From Dyadobacter sp. 50-39 (GTDB taxonomy: Bacteria > Bacteroidota > Bacteroidia > Cytophagales > Spirosomataceae), in the NCBI GenBank assembly GCA_001898145.1, contig MKSR01000037.1, forward strand, positions 1-64,000: DNA of 64,000 nucleotides, written 5' to 3'. A program made the position numbers and the translations under genes. Positions 24,922-34,511 of the stretch are shown here, piece by piece; position 1 is the first letter of the stretch, and every line of letters starts with the position of its first letter. The notes under the pieces were generated by a model that worked only from the letters and a program-made list of their open reading frames with translations, made no database searches and was not told the DNA's origin.

Positions 24922-25059
24922 AACAAGCTCGTCCCACCCATCTACGAGATCGATCTCCCTATCCCAGTCATACCGGTAATCCCAGCCCTGATTATTCCTA
25001 TTGACAAATACGAGCCGAAAGTTGATAGTTCTATCAAATTTATTGAAACCAGTATATAG
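24919..25059 (+). CDS. Possible 46-aa proline-rich small protein
   Basis: Short frame starting MNKLVPPIYEIDLPIPVIPV and rich in Pro and Ile, with charged residues toward the C-terminus. The ATG overlaps the stop of the preceding frameshifted gene as ATGA, a translational-coupling arrangement that argues for a real gene. Too polar for a classical membrane helix. Function unknown. Confidence 0.4.
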   Translation: MNKLVPPIYEIDLPIPVIPVIPALIIPIDKYEPKVDSSIKFIETSI

Positions 25060-25543
25060 CGTTCGCCTGATCTTCCTTTCGTGGCTGCCATGTAACTGGC
25101 CAAGTGTGTTTTTTCAAAAGCTGTCCGCGTAATAGGGTTGCATTTGCAGGGTAGCCACAGATTTTTGCTGTTTAATTTGGGCCGGTGCGCTGTATTTGAC
25201 TCCTGATACCGCGCTATCCTACGACGGCTCACATAACGAAGCAGAATTTGTATCCGGCTACGCAGTTCTGAATTTAGCGCTACCGGTGAGACTTAGCACC
25301 GGAATGCACCGAAAAACGACAGTACCACCGAGTTATTTATTTTGCACGAGTCGTCTGTTAAGCGAAATCTGTTACAAGGACCTGACGCCAGTAGAAGGCA
25401 AAATCCATGTTTGCAGCGATACATTGAGAAGCATGCACATGGTCATCACCTCTGCTCACAAGTAACCGGTCGTTAACAATAGAAATATTTTTATAATCTC
25501 TATAATTTAATATATTTTCTCCCTGGCGTTTTGGTATATTTCG
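25060..25543. other. Intergenic region, no gene seen
   Basis: Frames on both strands here lack family-like features. The last 80 bases are AT-rich and likely carry the promoter of the downstream LRR gene (for example TATAATTTAATATATTTTCTC at 25499-25519, split reading). No repeat or RNA gene recognised. Confidence 0.45.
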
Positions 25544-25576
25544 TTGATTTTCAATCTCGACCTACTCAACGTTCAC

Positions 25577-27293
25577 ATGGGAAAAATTCTACGCCATCTT
25601 GGCGTGATGGCAGCCGTTGTCTTAACGGGAACTTTCAGCCTGCACGCACAAACTTGCACGGTCTATGACTTAAAGCTTAACTCTCAATCTGCGGTCAATC
25701 TGCGGTCAACAGTTTTAGCCCCTCTTGTAAGACGGTCAAAGGGGACATTACGATTTCCGGAGCCGACATTACCGACCTGTCCCCGTTGGAGAATATCGAA
25801 ACGATCACAGGAAAACTTACAATTCAAAATAATTCCAGTCTTCCAAACCTAAAAGGCCTGGAAGGTCTCACGGGAGTGCAGCATTTACTGATCTACACCA
25901 ACGAGTTGCTTACCGACCTTTCAGGTTTGGAAGGACTGACGTCGGTTTCGGGCATTATTCACGTTAGGTTTCTTAAGAATCTGACCAGTTTGAAATGATT
26001 TGATAATCTGGCGACGGTAGGTTTTCTTTACTTGAGTAATAATGAGGTATTGCCCAATTTGAGCGGGCTAGGCGCATTGGAGACGGTAACGGACCTTTTG
26101 TCAATTACGACCAACAACGCGCTTGTGAATTTAAGCGGATTGAGCAGCCTGACTGGCTTAAGGCGCATTATTGTAGGGGAGAACGAGCTACTGAAAAATC
26201 TAACGGGCCTTGAAAAGCTCGAATCGGTGAGCTATCAAATGCATATCACTTTGAATAAGGGCCTTTTAAGCCTGACGGGGCTGGAAAATCTACATTATCT
26301 CAGCGAGGCTTATATTACAAGCAATGATGTACTCCCGGATCTTTCCGGGTTGGAAGTTGTTATTGGCGTGCAGTGGCTAGTGATGGGAGAAAATAGTGCG
26401 TTGACCAGTCTTGCCGGCTTGAATAACCTCAGGTCTTCGACCAATCTGATTATTCGTGGTAACGCCTCGCTGGCTAATCTGGATGGTCTGGATAATTTAA
26501 CCTACGTTGGTTGGCTGCAAATAGTGGGTAATGCGGAGTTGCTGAGCCTTTCGGCGCTGGTCACCTCTGCCAGCGGGCGTTCGAACGCCAATGCGAGGGT
26601 GGGGGCACTAGGCTTGAAAAGCTCAATATCACTAGCAATCCTAAACTCATGCTATGCGCGCTCGAACCTGTGTGCTCATTCCTGGGCAGCGTCAGCGCTG
26701 TCGTAAGCGGAAATGGCTCGGGCTGCCAGAGCCAAGCGGATATCGAACATGCATGCGGAACGTTGCCGGTCAAGCTGGTGTCATTTACGGCGACCTCCGA
26801 AAGCAATACCACGCTTGTCGCATGGCTAACAGCCGAGGAGCGCAATAGTGCGGTATTTGAAATTGAGCACAGCGTTACGGGACGGGCTTGGCAGAAGGTC
26901 GGCGAAACTGCGGCCAGAGGGGAAAGCAATGATCCAGCCAGCTACCAATGGATCCATCGGAATCCAGCTGGGGGAATGAACTATTACCGGCTGAAAATGA
27001 TTGATCTGGACGGCACGTTTACTTACAGTAAAATCGAAAACCTGGAATTCAAGATAGGTCTGTTGTCTGCGGGCATTGTTTATCCTAATCCGGTTTGCGA
27101 CAAAATCCACATTGACAGCAATCGTGAAATAGTTAGCCTGAAAATCGTTGACCTGCAAGGCAGGACTGTCTATGAAACAAGCCGACTTTCCAGGGATGGA
27201 ATCTCTGTAGATCGTATAGCTGCTGGCGCATACCAGATCCAGATGATCACAAAGACGGGAACTGTCCATACAGACCGAATCATTATTTTTTAG
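25577..27293 (+). pseudogene. Broken leucine-rich-repeat protein with T9SS-type sorting domain
   Basis: Remnant of a secreted protein: signal peptide (MGKILRHLGVMAAVVLTG... ending HAQ), receptor-L-domain-like leucine-rich repeats (NLSGLSSLTGLRRIIVGENE and many similar units), and a C-terminal region with LPVKLVSFTATSESNTTLVA and a Por-type sorting domain (VYPNPVCDKIHIDS ... GAYQIQMITKTG). Three lesions break it. An 11-base tandem duplication of AATCTGCGGTC near 25688-25709 shifts the frame; an in-frame TGA interrupts LTSLK*FDNL near 25996; and an indel in the G run near 26603 shifts it again. Each repair restores family-like sequence. The intact ancestor would be exported by type IX secretion. 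Confidence 0.88.
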
Positions 27294-27376
27294 AATCGAA
27301 TACAGAAAGGTTCGCAAATGGATTTTTGCTAATTTTTTATGTAACTTTACCTGCAATAAACTCAACGTCCTCCATC

Positions 27377-27676
27377 ATGAAATCTTACGATTCTCTTCGG
27401 TATTCGTATATCGAAATGGTCCGTATGCACCGCTCCGAAATACTACTCGAGTGGCAACGGATCGAAAACCAAAAGCTTATCTTACGCAAAAAATATCTCG
27501 ATGAATTACATTCTTCGCAAAATGGCCCATTGATGAAAATTTATATGTGGTTTGACCTCCGTGTTCAGACATATCGTCAGGAGGCTGAACAGGAGAGGAA
27601 TTTATTCAAATTACGATATGAGCAAGAGAAACAGCTCCATCGGCTGAAAACGACATTGTGCCCGGTCGACAATTAA
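27377..27676 (+). CDS. Small coiled-coil hypothetical protein
   Basis: About 99 residues from the ATG at 27377 (MKSYDSLRYSYIEMVR), almost wholly helical and charged, with many Glu, Gln, Arg and Lys (YRQEAEQERNLFKLRYEQEK). No signal peptide or family recognised. The upstream in-frame extension to 27326 lies in AT-rich leader DNA. A good terminator follows about 50 bases after the stop, which supports a stand-alone transcribed gene. Confidence 0.6.
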   Translation: MKSYDSLRYSYIEMVRMHRSEILLEWQRIENQKLILRKKYLDELHSSQNGPLMKIYMWFDLRVQTYRQEAEQERNLFKLRYEQEKQLHRLKTTLCPVDN

Positions 27677-27727
27677 TACCGATAGTGATATTGCCCGGAT
27701 GCACAGAGTGGTATTTCGAAAAGCAAT

Positions 27728-27764
27728 AAAAAAACCTGCAAATGATTCATTTGTAGGTTTTTTT
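27728..27764. terminator. Rho-independent terminator
   Basis: Hairpin with arms AAAAAAACCTGCAAATG and CATTTGTAGGTTTTTTT (one mismatch) around a 3-base loop ATT, ending in seven T. It terminates the coiled-coil protein gene; the A-rich opposite side makes it usable in both directions. Confidence 0.88.
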
Positions 27765-27985
27765 ATTGTTACGGGTATTATTCAACATGTTCTAACTAGC
27801 ACATGTCTCAAAAAGTTATCAACTTCTATCCCGTAGCTACTGGCAGGTATAAAATCTTTTTCATCAGGATGCTCGCATAATCTTTTTACCACTAGTCGAC
27901 TAAAATTGCGTTCTGTCGACTAGGCAGGGCAGGCTGTTTGCGATGTGGGTATTCATGGCTATCCTTGCAACAAAAATCGACAGCC

Positions 27986-28660
27986 ATGAAACAACTTTTA
28001 CCTCCTATATTTTTTTTCGGCCTTCTACTAGCCGCGTGCAAACCCGGTGCAGAAAAAGACCCTTCGTATCAATTTGAAAAAGGATTTGGTGACTCCAAAG
28101 AGCATCCTGTTGGCGTGCCTTTTAGCTGGCCGGCAGGGATACGTCTTCTCGATAAGCCGAATTCGACAGAGGATTGCTTCGAGGACTCAAAGAAAAAGAA
28201 CCGTTTCCATGGGCATGGCGGTAATGTGCAAATTTGTCTGAATCTTTACAATGAAACCGACGCACCCATTAAAGTGCAACTTCCTCCCGGGTTTATGCTT
28301 GTGGCTAAAAGCCTGAGGGTGCAAAATGGTTTTATTGTGACATGGGTGACCATAGAGGTGCCGCCCCGAGAGCAGTATTTTGCGACACTTTACATGATCT
28401 GTGCAAACACAGACAGGAGCTCACCCTACAACGACGAAATTGAAGAACAGGCCGTTATCACTGACCACCCGGCGCTCAGGGAGCTTTCGAAGCTGCTCGA
28501 AAATAAAAAATGCAACTTTGAGGATTATGGAGGCAAGTATTTAGACCCAGACGCGGTGGCAGCGTCAGATCTTCCCATGCTTGCAGCAAAAAACCTGATT
28601 TACGGAAAGCCGATAACCGAAGATGTAAAGGCGAGGATTCTGGCGTTGCCGGAAAGGTAA
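27986..28660 (+). CDS. Predicted lipoprotein of unknown function
   Basis: 224 residues from the ATG at 27986 (MKQLLPPIFFFGLLLAACKP). The signal peptide ends in the lipobox LLAAC, so the mature protein is lipid-anchored. The rest is soluble with an immunoglobulin-like middle (NVQICLNLYNETDAPIKVQL ... VEVPPREQY-like pattern) and a C-terminal helical part. No family recognised. It has no obvious operon partner. Confidence 0.65.
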   Translation: MKQLLPPIFFFGLLLAACKPGAEKDPSYQFEKGFGDSKEHPVGVPFSWPAGIRLLDKPNSTEDCFEDSKKKNRFHGHGGNVQICLNLYNETDAPIKVQLPPGFMLVAKSLRVQNGFIVTWVTIEVPPREQYFATLYMICANTDRSSPYNDEIEEQAVITDHPALRELSKLLENKKCNFEDYGGKYLDPDAVAASDLPMLAAKNLIYGKPITEDVKARILALPER

Positions 28661-28801
28661 CGTCTGAGAATTATAAATGCGGTTTATCGGCGTAGAATTG
28701 GTTACAGAAATAAACTGGCCAGAGGGGATAGTTTTCTTTTTGTGACCTGCCAAACATCGGCGTAATAGTGATCTGCTAGGAGAATTCCTTTGCTTGTCAA
28801 T

Positions 28802-29140
28802 TTAGTATTTGATGACCTCTTTTATAACGTCGTGGAAGAGCGGATCTATCATTGAAAATGGCTCGTCGAGCATAAGGAAGGGATGATGCATGTTGGCTAG
28901 CAAGAGAAATTCAAAATATTTTAGCATACCTAGCGAGAGAGCTCCAATTCGCTGGTTTTCAAATGATGCTACACCTGGAGAATAAAACAGACGATTTTGA
29001 ACTTCCCCATCTGAGAATACCATTGCAATAAGGCTACTGACCTTCATATCACGAGGCAGGAAACTCTCCTGAGGCAGATAGGCGATTATTTTACTGGAAA
29101 TATTTGCCTTTGGTCGGAACGGAATATTGTAGCCTTACCT
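28802..29140 (-). pseudogene. ABC transporter ATP-binding protein remnant
   Basis: The conceptual sequence runs IPFRPKANISSKIIAYLPQE, then a degenerate signature (IGALSLGMLKYFEFLLLAN) and Walker B FLMLDEPFSMIDP, ending IKEVIKY. The Walker A part is absent upstream, where stops and frame changes appear, and the normal C-terminal H-loop is missing. This is clearly a fragment of an ABC ATPase domain. The first ATG (29047) is internal to the homologous region, so it is not a true start. Confidence 0.75.
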
Positions 29141-29374
29141 TTTTGTGAGGTTCAATATTTCCTTGCCTCGAAGTCGCGGAATATAATTGCATTCGTTCGG
29201 CTAACCTGTTGAAGGATATATTCGCAATTTACCGCTGCTTCTCTCATTCATCTGGAAATCGTATCAAACTGCAAGTTAGTTGTTAGAAAAATACCATTGA
29301 TTCAGAATGAAAAAAAAGAAGTTGTCAAAAGAGACAACCTCGAATAATTATATCCACTTGCGTCTGCCTTAAAG

Positions 29375-29750
29375 CTAAATTCTGGTAAAGATCAAAAGAT
29401 CATTGGTGTTTTTATTTTTCACTTTGAAGTATTTGTCTGAGACTTCTCTTAGGACATAAGTTTCCTCACCAGGTAAAAATATTGAGAATTCTTTGTCATC
29501 GCCATTGTATGACCATCTATACATAGGATCTGTTCCTGCGGGAATAACAATGTTTAAGTTCAACTTACCACTTTTCTGAAGGCTGATATTCGTTAGTAAA
29601 GAACTCGTGATCATGGGTTCGGCATCCTTGGCGATGCGCCAAGTTCCAATGAAGTAGTCTGCATTGGCGGATGGTACGTCTATATACTTGCCGGAGCAAG
29701 AAAGAATGAAAATCAAAAAATAAAAGAAGCAGTTTTGATAGTGTTCCCAT
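29375..29750 (-). CDS. Small lipoprotein, lipocalin-like; N-terminus probably frameshifted
   Basis: The mature part (SGKYIDVPSANADYFIGTWR ... YVLREVSDKYFKVKNKNTND) resembles short lipocalin-like Bacteroidota lipoproteins, with an ILSC lipobox just before. In the reading frame the first usable codon is TTG at 29716, giving a signal peptide that is too short. An ATG at 29750 starts MGTLSKLLLLFF in another frame; a one-base change in the T6 run near 29720-29725 would join it to LIFILSCSGK and make a perfect lipoprotein signal. So either a TTG start or a frameshift error or mutation. Function unknown. Confidence 0.6.
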
Positions 29751-29999
29751 AGGATTAAGCTTAGATTGTTGTCGAAAAAGTTGGTTAAATATGTAGAATG
29801 TAACCGGAATAAGACATAGCAAAATACTGGAAATTAGTTAGCGGCAAAGTAGCCTGAGTGAACTTATTGTTGGAAAGCTCTAGGCGGATCAGGGAGGGGA
29901 TGAAGTGGCACCTGAAATTTAGGTGCTTTCAGTGACCTCGCTGGCGCCCGCAGCCGGACTCCTTTACCTGACCTAGGCTTTTTGCGTTGCACTGACAAC

Positions 30000-32658
30000 T
30001 TACTCGGACCTCAATGCATTTACGGGATTGATCAATGCAGCTTTAACCGACCGATATCCAACTGTCACAATCGCAATCAAAAATGTCATTCCGAGCGCGA
30101 CGATAAAGGTTGTCAGGTTTAGCTCGATATGGTATTGGAAATCGGCCAGGTATTTATCCACAAGCCACCATCCGATCGGAGCGGCAATAACGAAGGCTAC
30201 TACGAGCAGGTGAGCAAATTGTCTACCGAAAAGCCAGACGATACTTCCCACACTAGCCCCTAACGTTTTGCGAACACCGATTTCTTTGGTCTTTTGGGCG
30301 ACCATAAAGGAAATGAGGCCATACAAACCAAGGGAGCCAATGAAGATCGCGATGCCGGCGAAGAGCCACATGAGTTGCAATAGGAGCTGATCGGTTTCAT
30401 AAAAACGTTGCAGGTGCTCATCCAGGAACTGGTAGGAATAAATGTAATCTGGATTGGTTTCGTTCCATGCCTTTTCGATGGAAACCAGCGTTGCGGGCAG
30501 CTTTCGGCTGCTTATTTTCAAGGCGCATTGCGTATTATCTGCAGCCTTGGTTGTGAGGCAAACCGGGTCAATTTTCTCGCGGAATGATTTGTTATGAAAG
30601 TCTTTCATCACTCCGACGATGATCCCGCTGCGACCATTAATATTCACATTTTTTCCAATTACTTCCTGCGGCGATTTAACCCCGAGCTTTTGAACCGCGG
30701 TTTCGTTCAGCAAATACTCCCTCGTGGTGTCGGATGGTACCATGTTGCGGCCTGCCACAAGTTTCAGTCCGAACATAGCGAGGTATTCAGGGTCACCGGT
30801 TTTGTAGAAAATGGTAAATTTTTCTTCTTCGGGCCTGCCTGCATACCGGATATTAGTGTCGAAATTATTTTCAGGCGATGCTGGCGGAGCGCTCAAAAAA
30901 GCAACTTTCTCCACCCCTGGCAATTGTGAAAAACGCGCCCGCATGGCGCTTTGCTTAGCAGGGGTTGTTTCCGGCACTGACAGTAGCACGATAGCGTCTT
31001 TTTTGAAACCCATATCCGCTTCACTATTGAACCGCATCTGACTGGTAATAACAATTGTACCGATCAAGAGCGTCTGCGAAATGGCAAACTGAGTGACTAC
31101 AAGGCCCTTGCGGATAGAAAAGCCGCCGATCTGGTTCTGAGTGAGCTTCCCTTTCAGTGCCATAATCGGCTGGAAACCTGCCAGTACCAGCCCGGGATAT
31201 GAGCCTGAAATGAAGGTGACAACTATCAGCAGGCAGGCGACAAAAACGGGTTGATTTATGTCTTTCAGCCAATCGAGTGTGACGCGGGTAGACAGCAGCT
31301 CGTTCATAGATGGCAGCGCGAGGTATGCCGCCCCGCTGGCGAGTACGAAGGCAATGAGGGTAATGAATCCTGTTTCGATGATAAATTGCCAGAAAAGCTG
31401 CCCCTTCCTGCTGCCCATTGCTTTCCGCACACCGATCTCCTTGCTGCGCCCCAACGCCTGGGCAGTGGCTAGGTTGATGAAGTTGACGCACGCAGTAATG
31501 ATCAGGAAAAGACCAATCAGCGAAAGCGCAATGAGCTGGCTTTTGGTAATGGCGCCGCCAAATTCCTGGTTCATGTGAATGTCGGAAAGTGGTTGCAGAT
31601 GAAATTTGAAGGTTTTTGCATCTTTGCTATTGTAGTATTTGGTGGAAATGCCGGCCATGGCTTTGTCTGCCTTCGAAGCATCCGTGCCGGGTTTCAGCAA
31701 CACATAACGCCTGGGTAGCGCTCAGAATTCCCCCCCAGGTATTGAGCCACGGGGTTGTTTGTTTGATGCTGGGATAAGAGAGATATATTTCCTGGCGGAT
31801 ATCGGTGTTTTCGGGCAAGTTTTTGAGAATACCTGTGATGGTAAAATCAGTTTTGTTGTCCAGCCGGAAGCTCTTTCCAATCGCCTGATCCTTTTTGAAA
31901 TATTTCTCGGCCAGGCGCTCGGTAATCACAGCGGTATTGGGTTGCGAGAGCGCTGCTTCGGGGTTTCCGGCGATGAATGGGAAATCCAGGATATGAAAAA
32001 AATCGGGTTCGGTATAGGCTACCCCGTCATTAAATTTGGGATCGTCTTTGCTAGATGGGAAGGAGATATTCCCGCCGAAGCTGATGAGCATCGAAGCTTT
32101 TTCAACGAACGGATAATCGTCGCGCATGGCAGCACCAATGGGCTGTGGCACGCTACCATATTTGCTGACGGTCTCATTGTGCAACTCGGAAGTAACCCGG
32201 TAAACGCGATCTGCATTCGCATGGAATTTATCGAATCCGAGGTGGTAATTGACAAGTGAAAAAATCAATATTCCGCAACTCATGCCTAGCGAAAGTCCGA
32301 GAACATTGATGACAGTGTAAGATTTGTAACGGGCAAGCGTTCGCCGGGCGACGGTAAGATAGTTTTTGATCATGGCTGTACTGAATGTTTTGGGGGAATA
32401 GTAATGCACTTTCTTCTGTGTTTTTTGCCGCGAGATCAACAGACCCGCAGCGCGTCTTTTCAGATAGTAAGGTTTCGCGAATTTGACCGCTTCTAACAAG
32501 TATCTTTTTCTGGCGGCGGCCTCACCTACCCGGTTTACGTCGAGTTCGAATTGCTCTTGCATGTCGCCGCCCAGTTCTTCGAACAATTCTGACGGACAAA
32601 GCATCCTAAACAATCTTTGAGCAAAACGCGGGGGGAGGGCTTTCTTTTGCTTTTTCAT
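30000..32658 (-). pseudogene. FtsX-type ABC transporter permease with frameshift
   Basis: MacB-like permease in two frames (30000-31703 and 31627-32658). The N-terminus has the permease prefix domain (RLFRMLCPSELFEELGGDMQ), then an FtsX-like transmembrane segment (YKSYTVINVLGLSLGMSCGI), a periplasmic MacB_PCD domain, and two further blocks of membrane helices with IGVRKAMGSRKGQLFWQF and IGVRKTLGASVGSIVWLFGR. The frames join at about 31710, where an extra G (minus strand CAGGCGT in place of CAGCGT) would be removed to read TQRYVLLKPGTDASK. Everything else is intact, so this may be a recent mutation or a sequencing error. The start overlaps the PadR stop (TGATG), so the pair is one operon. Such permeases export peptides or act in stress responses. 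Confidence 0.9.
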
Positions 32659-32981
32659 CACTGTGCCGGATTTACTATTGCATACCAGAATTGGTTTCGT
32701 ATCTCCTGGATTTCGGTCAGCATGTCTCGCCCTGCCGTAGTAATCATGAAAAGCCGCTTTCTTCTTCCTCCCCGGCTTAAGGTGGCGCCGCCCATTTCCG
32801 AGGTGACAAAACCTTTTTCTTCGAGCCGGTATAACGCAATATGCACAGCGCTGAGGCTGATGGTGCGATTAGTGCGTTGGCGAAGCTCTTCGGCTATGCT
32901 CACGCCATACGCTCCGGCGCCAAGCACGATGACGGTGAGCAGGACCAGTTCTTCAAACTCACCTAAATAGGGTCTTCCCAT
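32658..32981 (-). CDS. PadR-family transcriptional regulator
   Basis: A 107-residue winged-helix protein: LGEFEELVLLTVIVLGAGAY near the N-terminus, then a helix-turn-helix (ISLSAVHIALYRLEEKGFVT, about 40-60) and a beta-wing (SRGGRRKRLFMITTAGRDML). This is the PadR pattern. It is encoded immediately upstream of, and overlapping with, the FtsX-type permease, a standard Bacteroidota arrangement where PadR represses its own transporter operon. Confidence 0.92.
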   Translation of the reverse strand: MGRPYLGEFEELVLLTVIVLGAGAYGVSIAEELRQRTNRTISLSAVHIALYRLEEKGFVTSEMGGATLSRGGRRKRLFMITTAGRDMLTEIQEIRNQFWYAIVNPAQ

Positions 32982-33304
32982 ATTAAAATTATTTTCTTAT
33001 TATTTGCTAAACAAATAATGTACCAACGGGACTAACCTTGTATAAGGTGTTGATATTAAATTAAATGAGTGATTTTCTTTCCGTTTGGAATGTCCGAAAT
33101 CGAACGATTAGTCGCCTGACCGGACGAATTGCAGTAAACAACACCAGACGCAAGAGTTGTCCGGGAGCCGGACATCAAAGTGGGGACTTCCCTACATACG
33201 GCAGTGAGGGACAAGACAGCACATGCAAGCGCAATACGGACATTTGATATAGCGCCCAGATTTGGACGCTGATGCCTGGTTGCTCTGGGTATTTGTGTTA
33301 CACC
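32982..33304. other. Intergenic region before the insertion sequence
   Basis: The first 60 bases are AT-rich and probably hold the PadR promoter. The rest shows two GTCCG/CGGAC-rich stretches (for example GTCCGGGAGCCGGAC at 33160-33174, an inverted repeat) but no gene I can support. Confidence 0.4.
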
Positions 33305-33321
33305 TGTAAGTACCCCGTTTC

Positions 33322-34143
33322 TCAGACAGTCATTTGTTGGTGAATTTTCTTTTTCACCAGCGATTCCTTCCATTCAAATGGTGTCAAATTGCCCAGTCCT
33401 TCGTGTGGTCGTCGCTGGTTATATTCTTCAATCCATTCCGCTGTTAATTGTCTGACCTGATCCAGATCGAAGAACAAATAGGCATCTAACACTGCTTCTC
33501 GGTACAATCGGTTAAATCGTTCAATGTAGCCGTTTTGGGTCGGCTTACCAGGCTGTATATACCTGGTTTCAATCCCTTTCTCCTCACACCAGATCGTAAA
33601 ATCTTTTGAGGTGAATTCTGGCCCGTTATCCGATCGGATCGCCCTTGGGAAGCCTCGGCTTTCGCTGAGCTGATTTAGGGTCCGGATAATTCGTTTGGAA
33701 GAAAGCGAAGTGTCCACTTCTATGGCCAGAGCTTCCCGGGAGCAGTCGTCGATCACATTAAACGTGCGGAATTTACGATTGCCAATCATACTATCGCTCA
33801 TAAAATCGACGCTCCAAATTTCGTTTACCTGGGCGGGCTGCGCTAACGGTTGCCTGACCCGATCAGGTAATCGCCGCTTCCCTTTTCGCCGCTTATTCAG
33901 CTTCAAAACTTGATAAATGCGGTGTACTCGCTTATGATTCCATGGCTTACCAGCTCTGCGCAGGTAGGCAAAAAGCTTCCTGAAACCATATGAGGGATGT
34001 TTGAAGGCCAAGTCTTGAAGCGACTCAATCACCTCAGAATCATCTTTCTTACTGCTGTAATAGTATTGAGAACGAACAAGGTTAACGATTTTACAGGCTC
34101 TGCTCACAGCGATGTCGTACTCGCGAACAATCTCCTCGGTCAA
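33322..34143 (-). CDS. IS3-family transposase OrfB (integrase catalytic part)
   Basis: 273 residues: an HTH_21-like N-terminus, then the rve integrase core with catalytic residues in EIWSVDFMSDSMIG (D), RAIRSDNGPEFTSKDF (D) and GYIERFNRLYREAVLDAYLF (E), giving the D-D-E triad with the IS3-type spacing. The C-terminus has YNQRRPHEGLGNLTPFEW. The frame starts with TTG overlapping the orfA stop (TTGA); in IS3 elements OrfAB is normally made by programmed frameshifting. All catalytic residues are present, so the element may be active. Confidence 0.93.
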   Translation of the reverse strand: MTEEIVREYDIAVSRACKIVNLVRSQYYYSSKKDDSEVIESLQDLAFKHPSYGFRKLFAYLRRAGKPWNHKRVHRIYQVLKLNKRRKGKRRLPDRVRQPLAQPAQVNEIWSVDFMSDSMIGNRKFRTFNVIDDCSREALAIEVDTSLSSKRIIRTLNQLSESRGFPRAIRSDNGPEFTSKDFTIWCEEKGIETRYIQPGKPTQNGYIERFNRLYREAVLDAYLFFDLDQVRQLTAEWIEEYNQRRPHEGLGNLTPFEWKESLVKKKIHQQMTV

Positions 34144-34430
34144 TTCCCTTTTTGCGGCAGAGCCCAGCCCTTTTTTGCGAAGATCTCTTTCAAAATCTGA
34201 TTATCAAGGCTCAGGTCGGCAAACATCTTTTTCAAGCGCGAATTCTCTTCCTCCAAGTCCTTCAACCGTTTGACGTCAGATGCTTCCATCCCGCCATACC
34301 GGCTCTTCCAGTTGTAAAAGGTGGCCTCAGAGATACCATGCTGCCGGCATATTTCCTTAGTCGGAATGCCAGCTTCCTGTTGTTTCAGGATCGAAACGAT
34401 CTGTGTCTCTGTAAATCTCGTCTTCTTCAT
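34140..34430 (-). CDS. IS3-family transposase OrfA
   Basis: 96 residues with a helix-turn-helix (TKEICRQHGISEATFYNWKS, about 24-43) followed by YGGMEASDVKRLKDLEEENS and a leucine-zipper-like helix (RLKKMFADLSLDNQILKEIF). This is the HTH_Tnp_1/IS911-type OrfA of the IS407 group, which binds the terminal repeats. It overlaps orfB at TTGA. Confidence 0.93.
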   Translation of the reverse strand: MKKTRFTETQIVSILKQQEAGIPTKEICRQHGISEATFYNWKSRYGGMEASDVKRLKDLEEENSRLKKMFADLSLDNQILKEIFAKKGWALPQKGN

Positions 34431-34511
34431 CAGTTTAAAATTAAGGTTTAATCTCTAATTTCAAACTGTCTGTTTTTTAGGGACACTTACAATATGAATA
34501 AATATCTCGCC

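Larger units (their letters stand above)
33305..34491 (-). mobile_element. IS3-family insertion sequence (IS407-like group), complete
   Basis: About 1187 bp bounded by imperfect terminal inverted repeats of about 27 bases that begin TGTAAGT and share CCC and CAGACAGT. The left end is at 33305 and the right end at 34491. It carries orfA and orfB transposase frames. No matching short direct repeat flanks the ends (left ...ACACC, right ATATG...), so the target duplication has been lost by mutation or recombination between copies. Confidence 0.88.

Noticed and set aside
29880-29990. Hairpin GCACCT/AGGTGC after the FtsX gene as a terminator
   Set aside because: Only a 6-bp stem and no T run; too weak to call.
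33056-33373. 105-aa minus-strand ORF next to the IS
   Set aside because: It crosses the IS left end and has no recognisable protein features.
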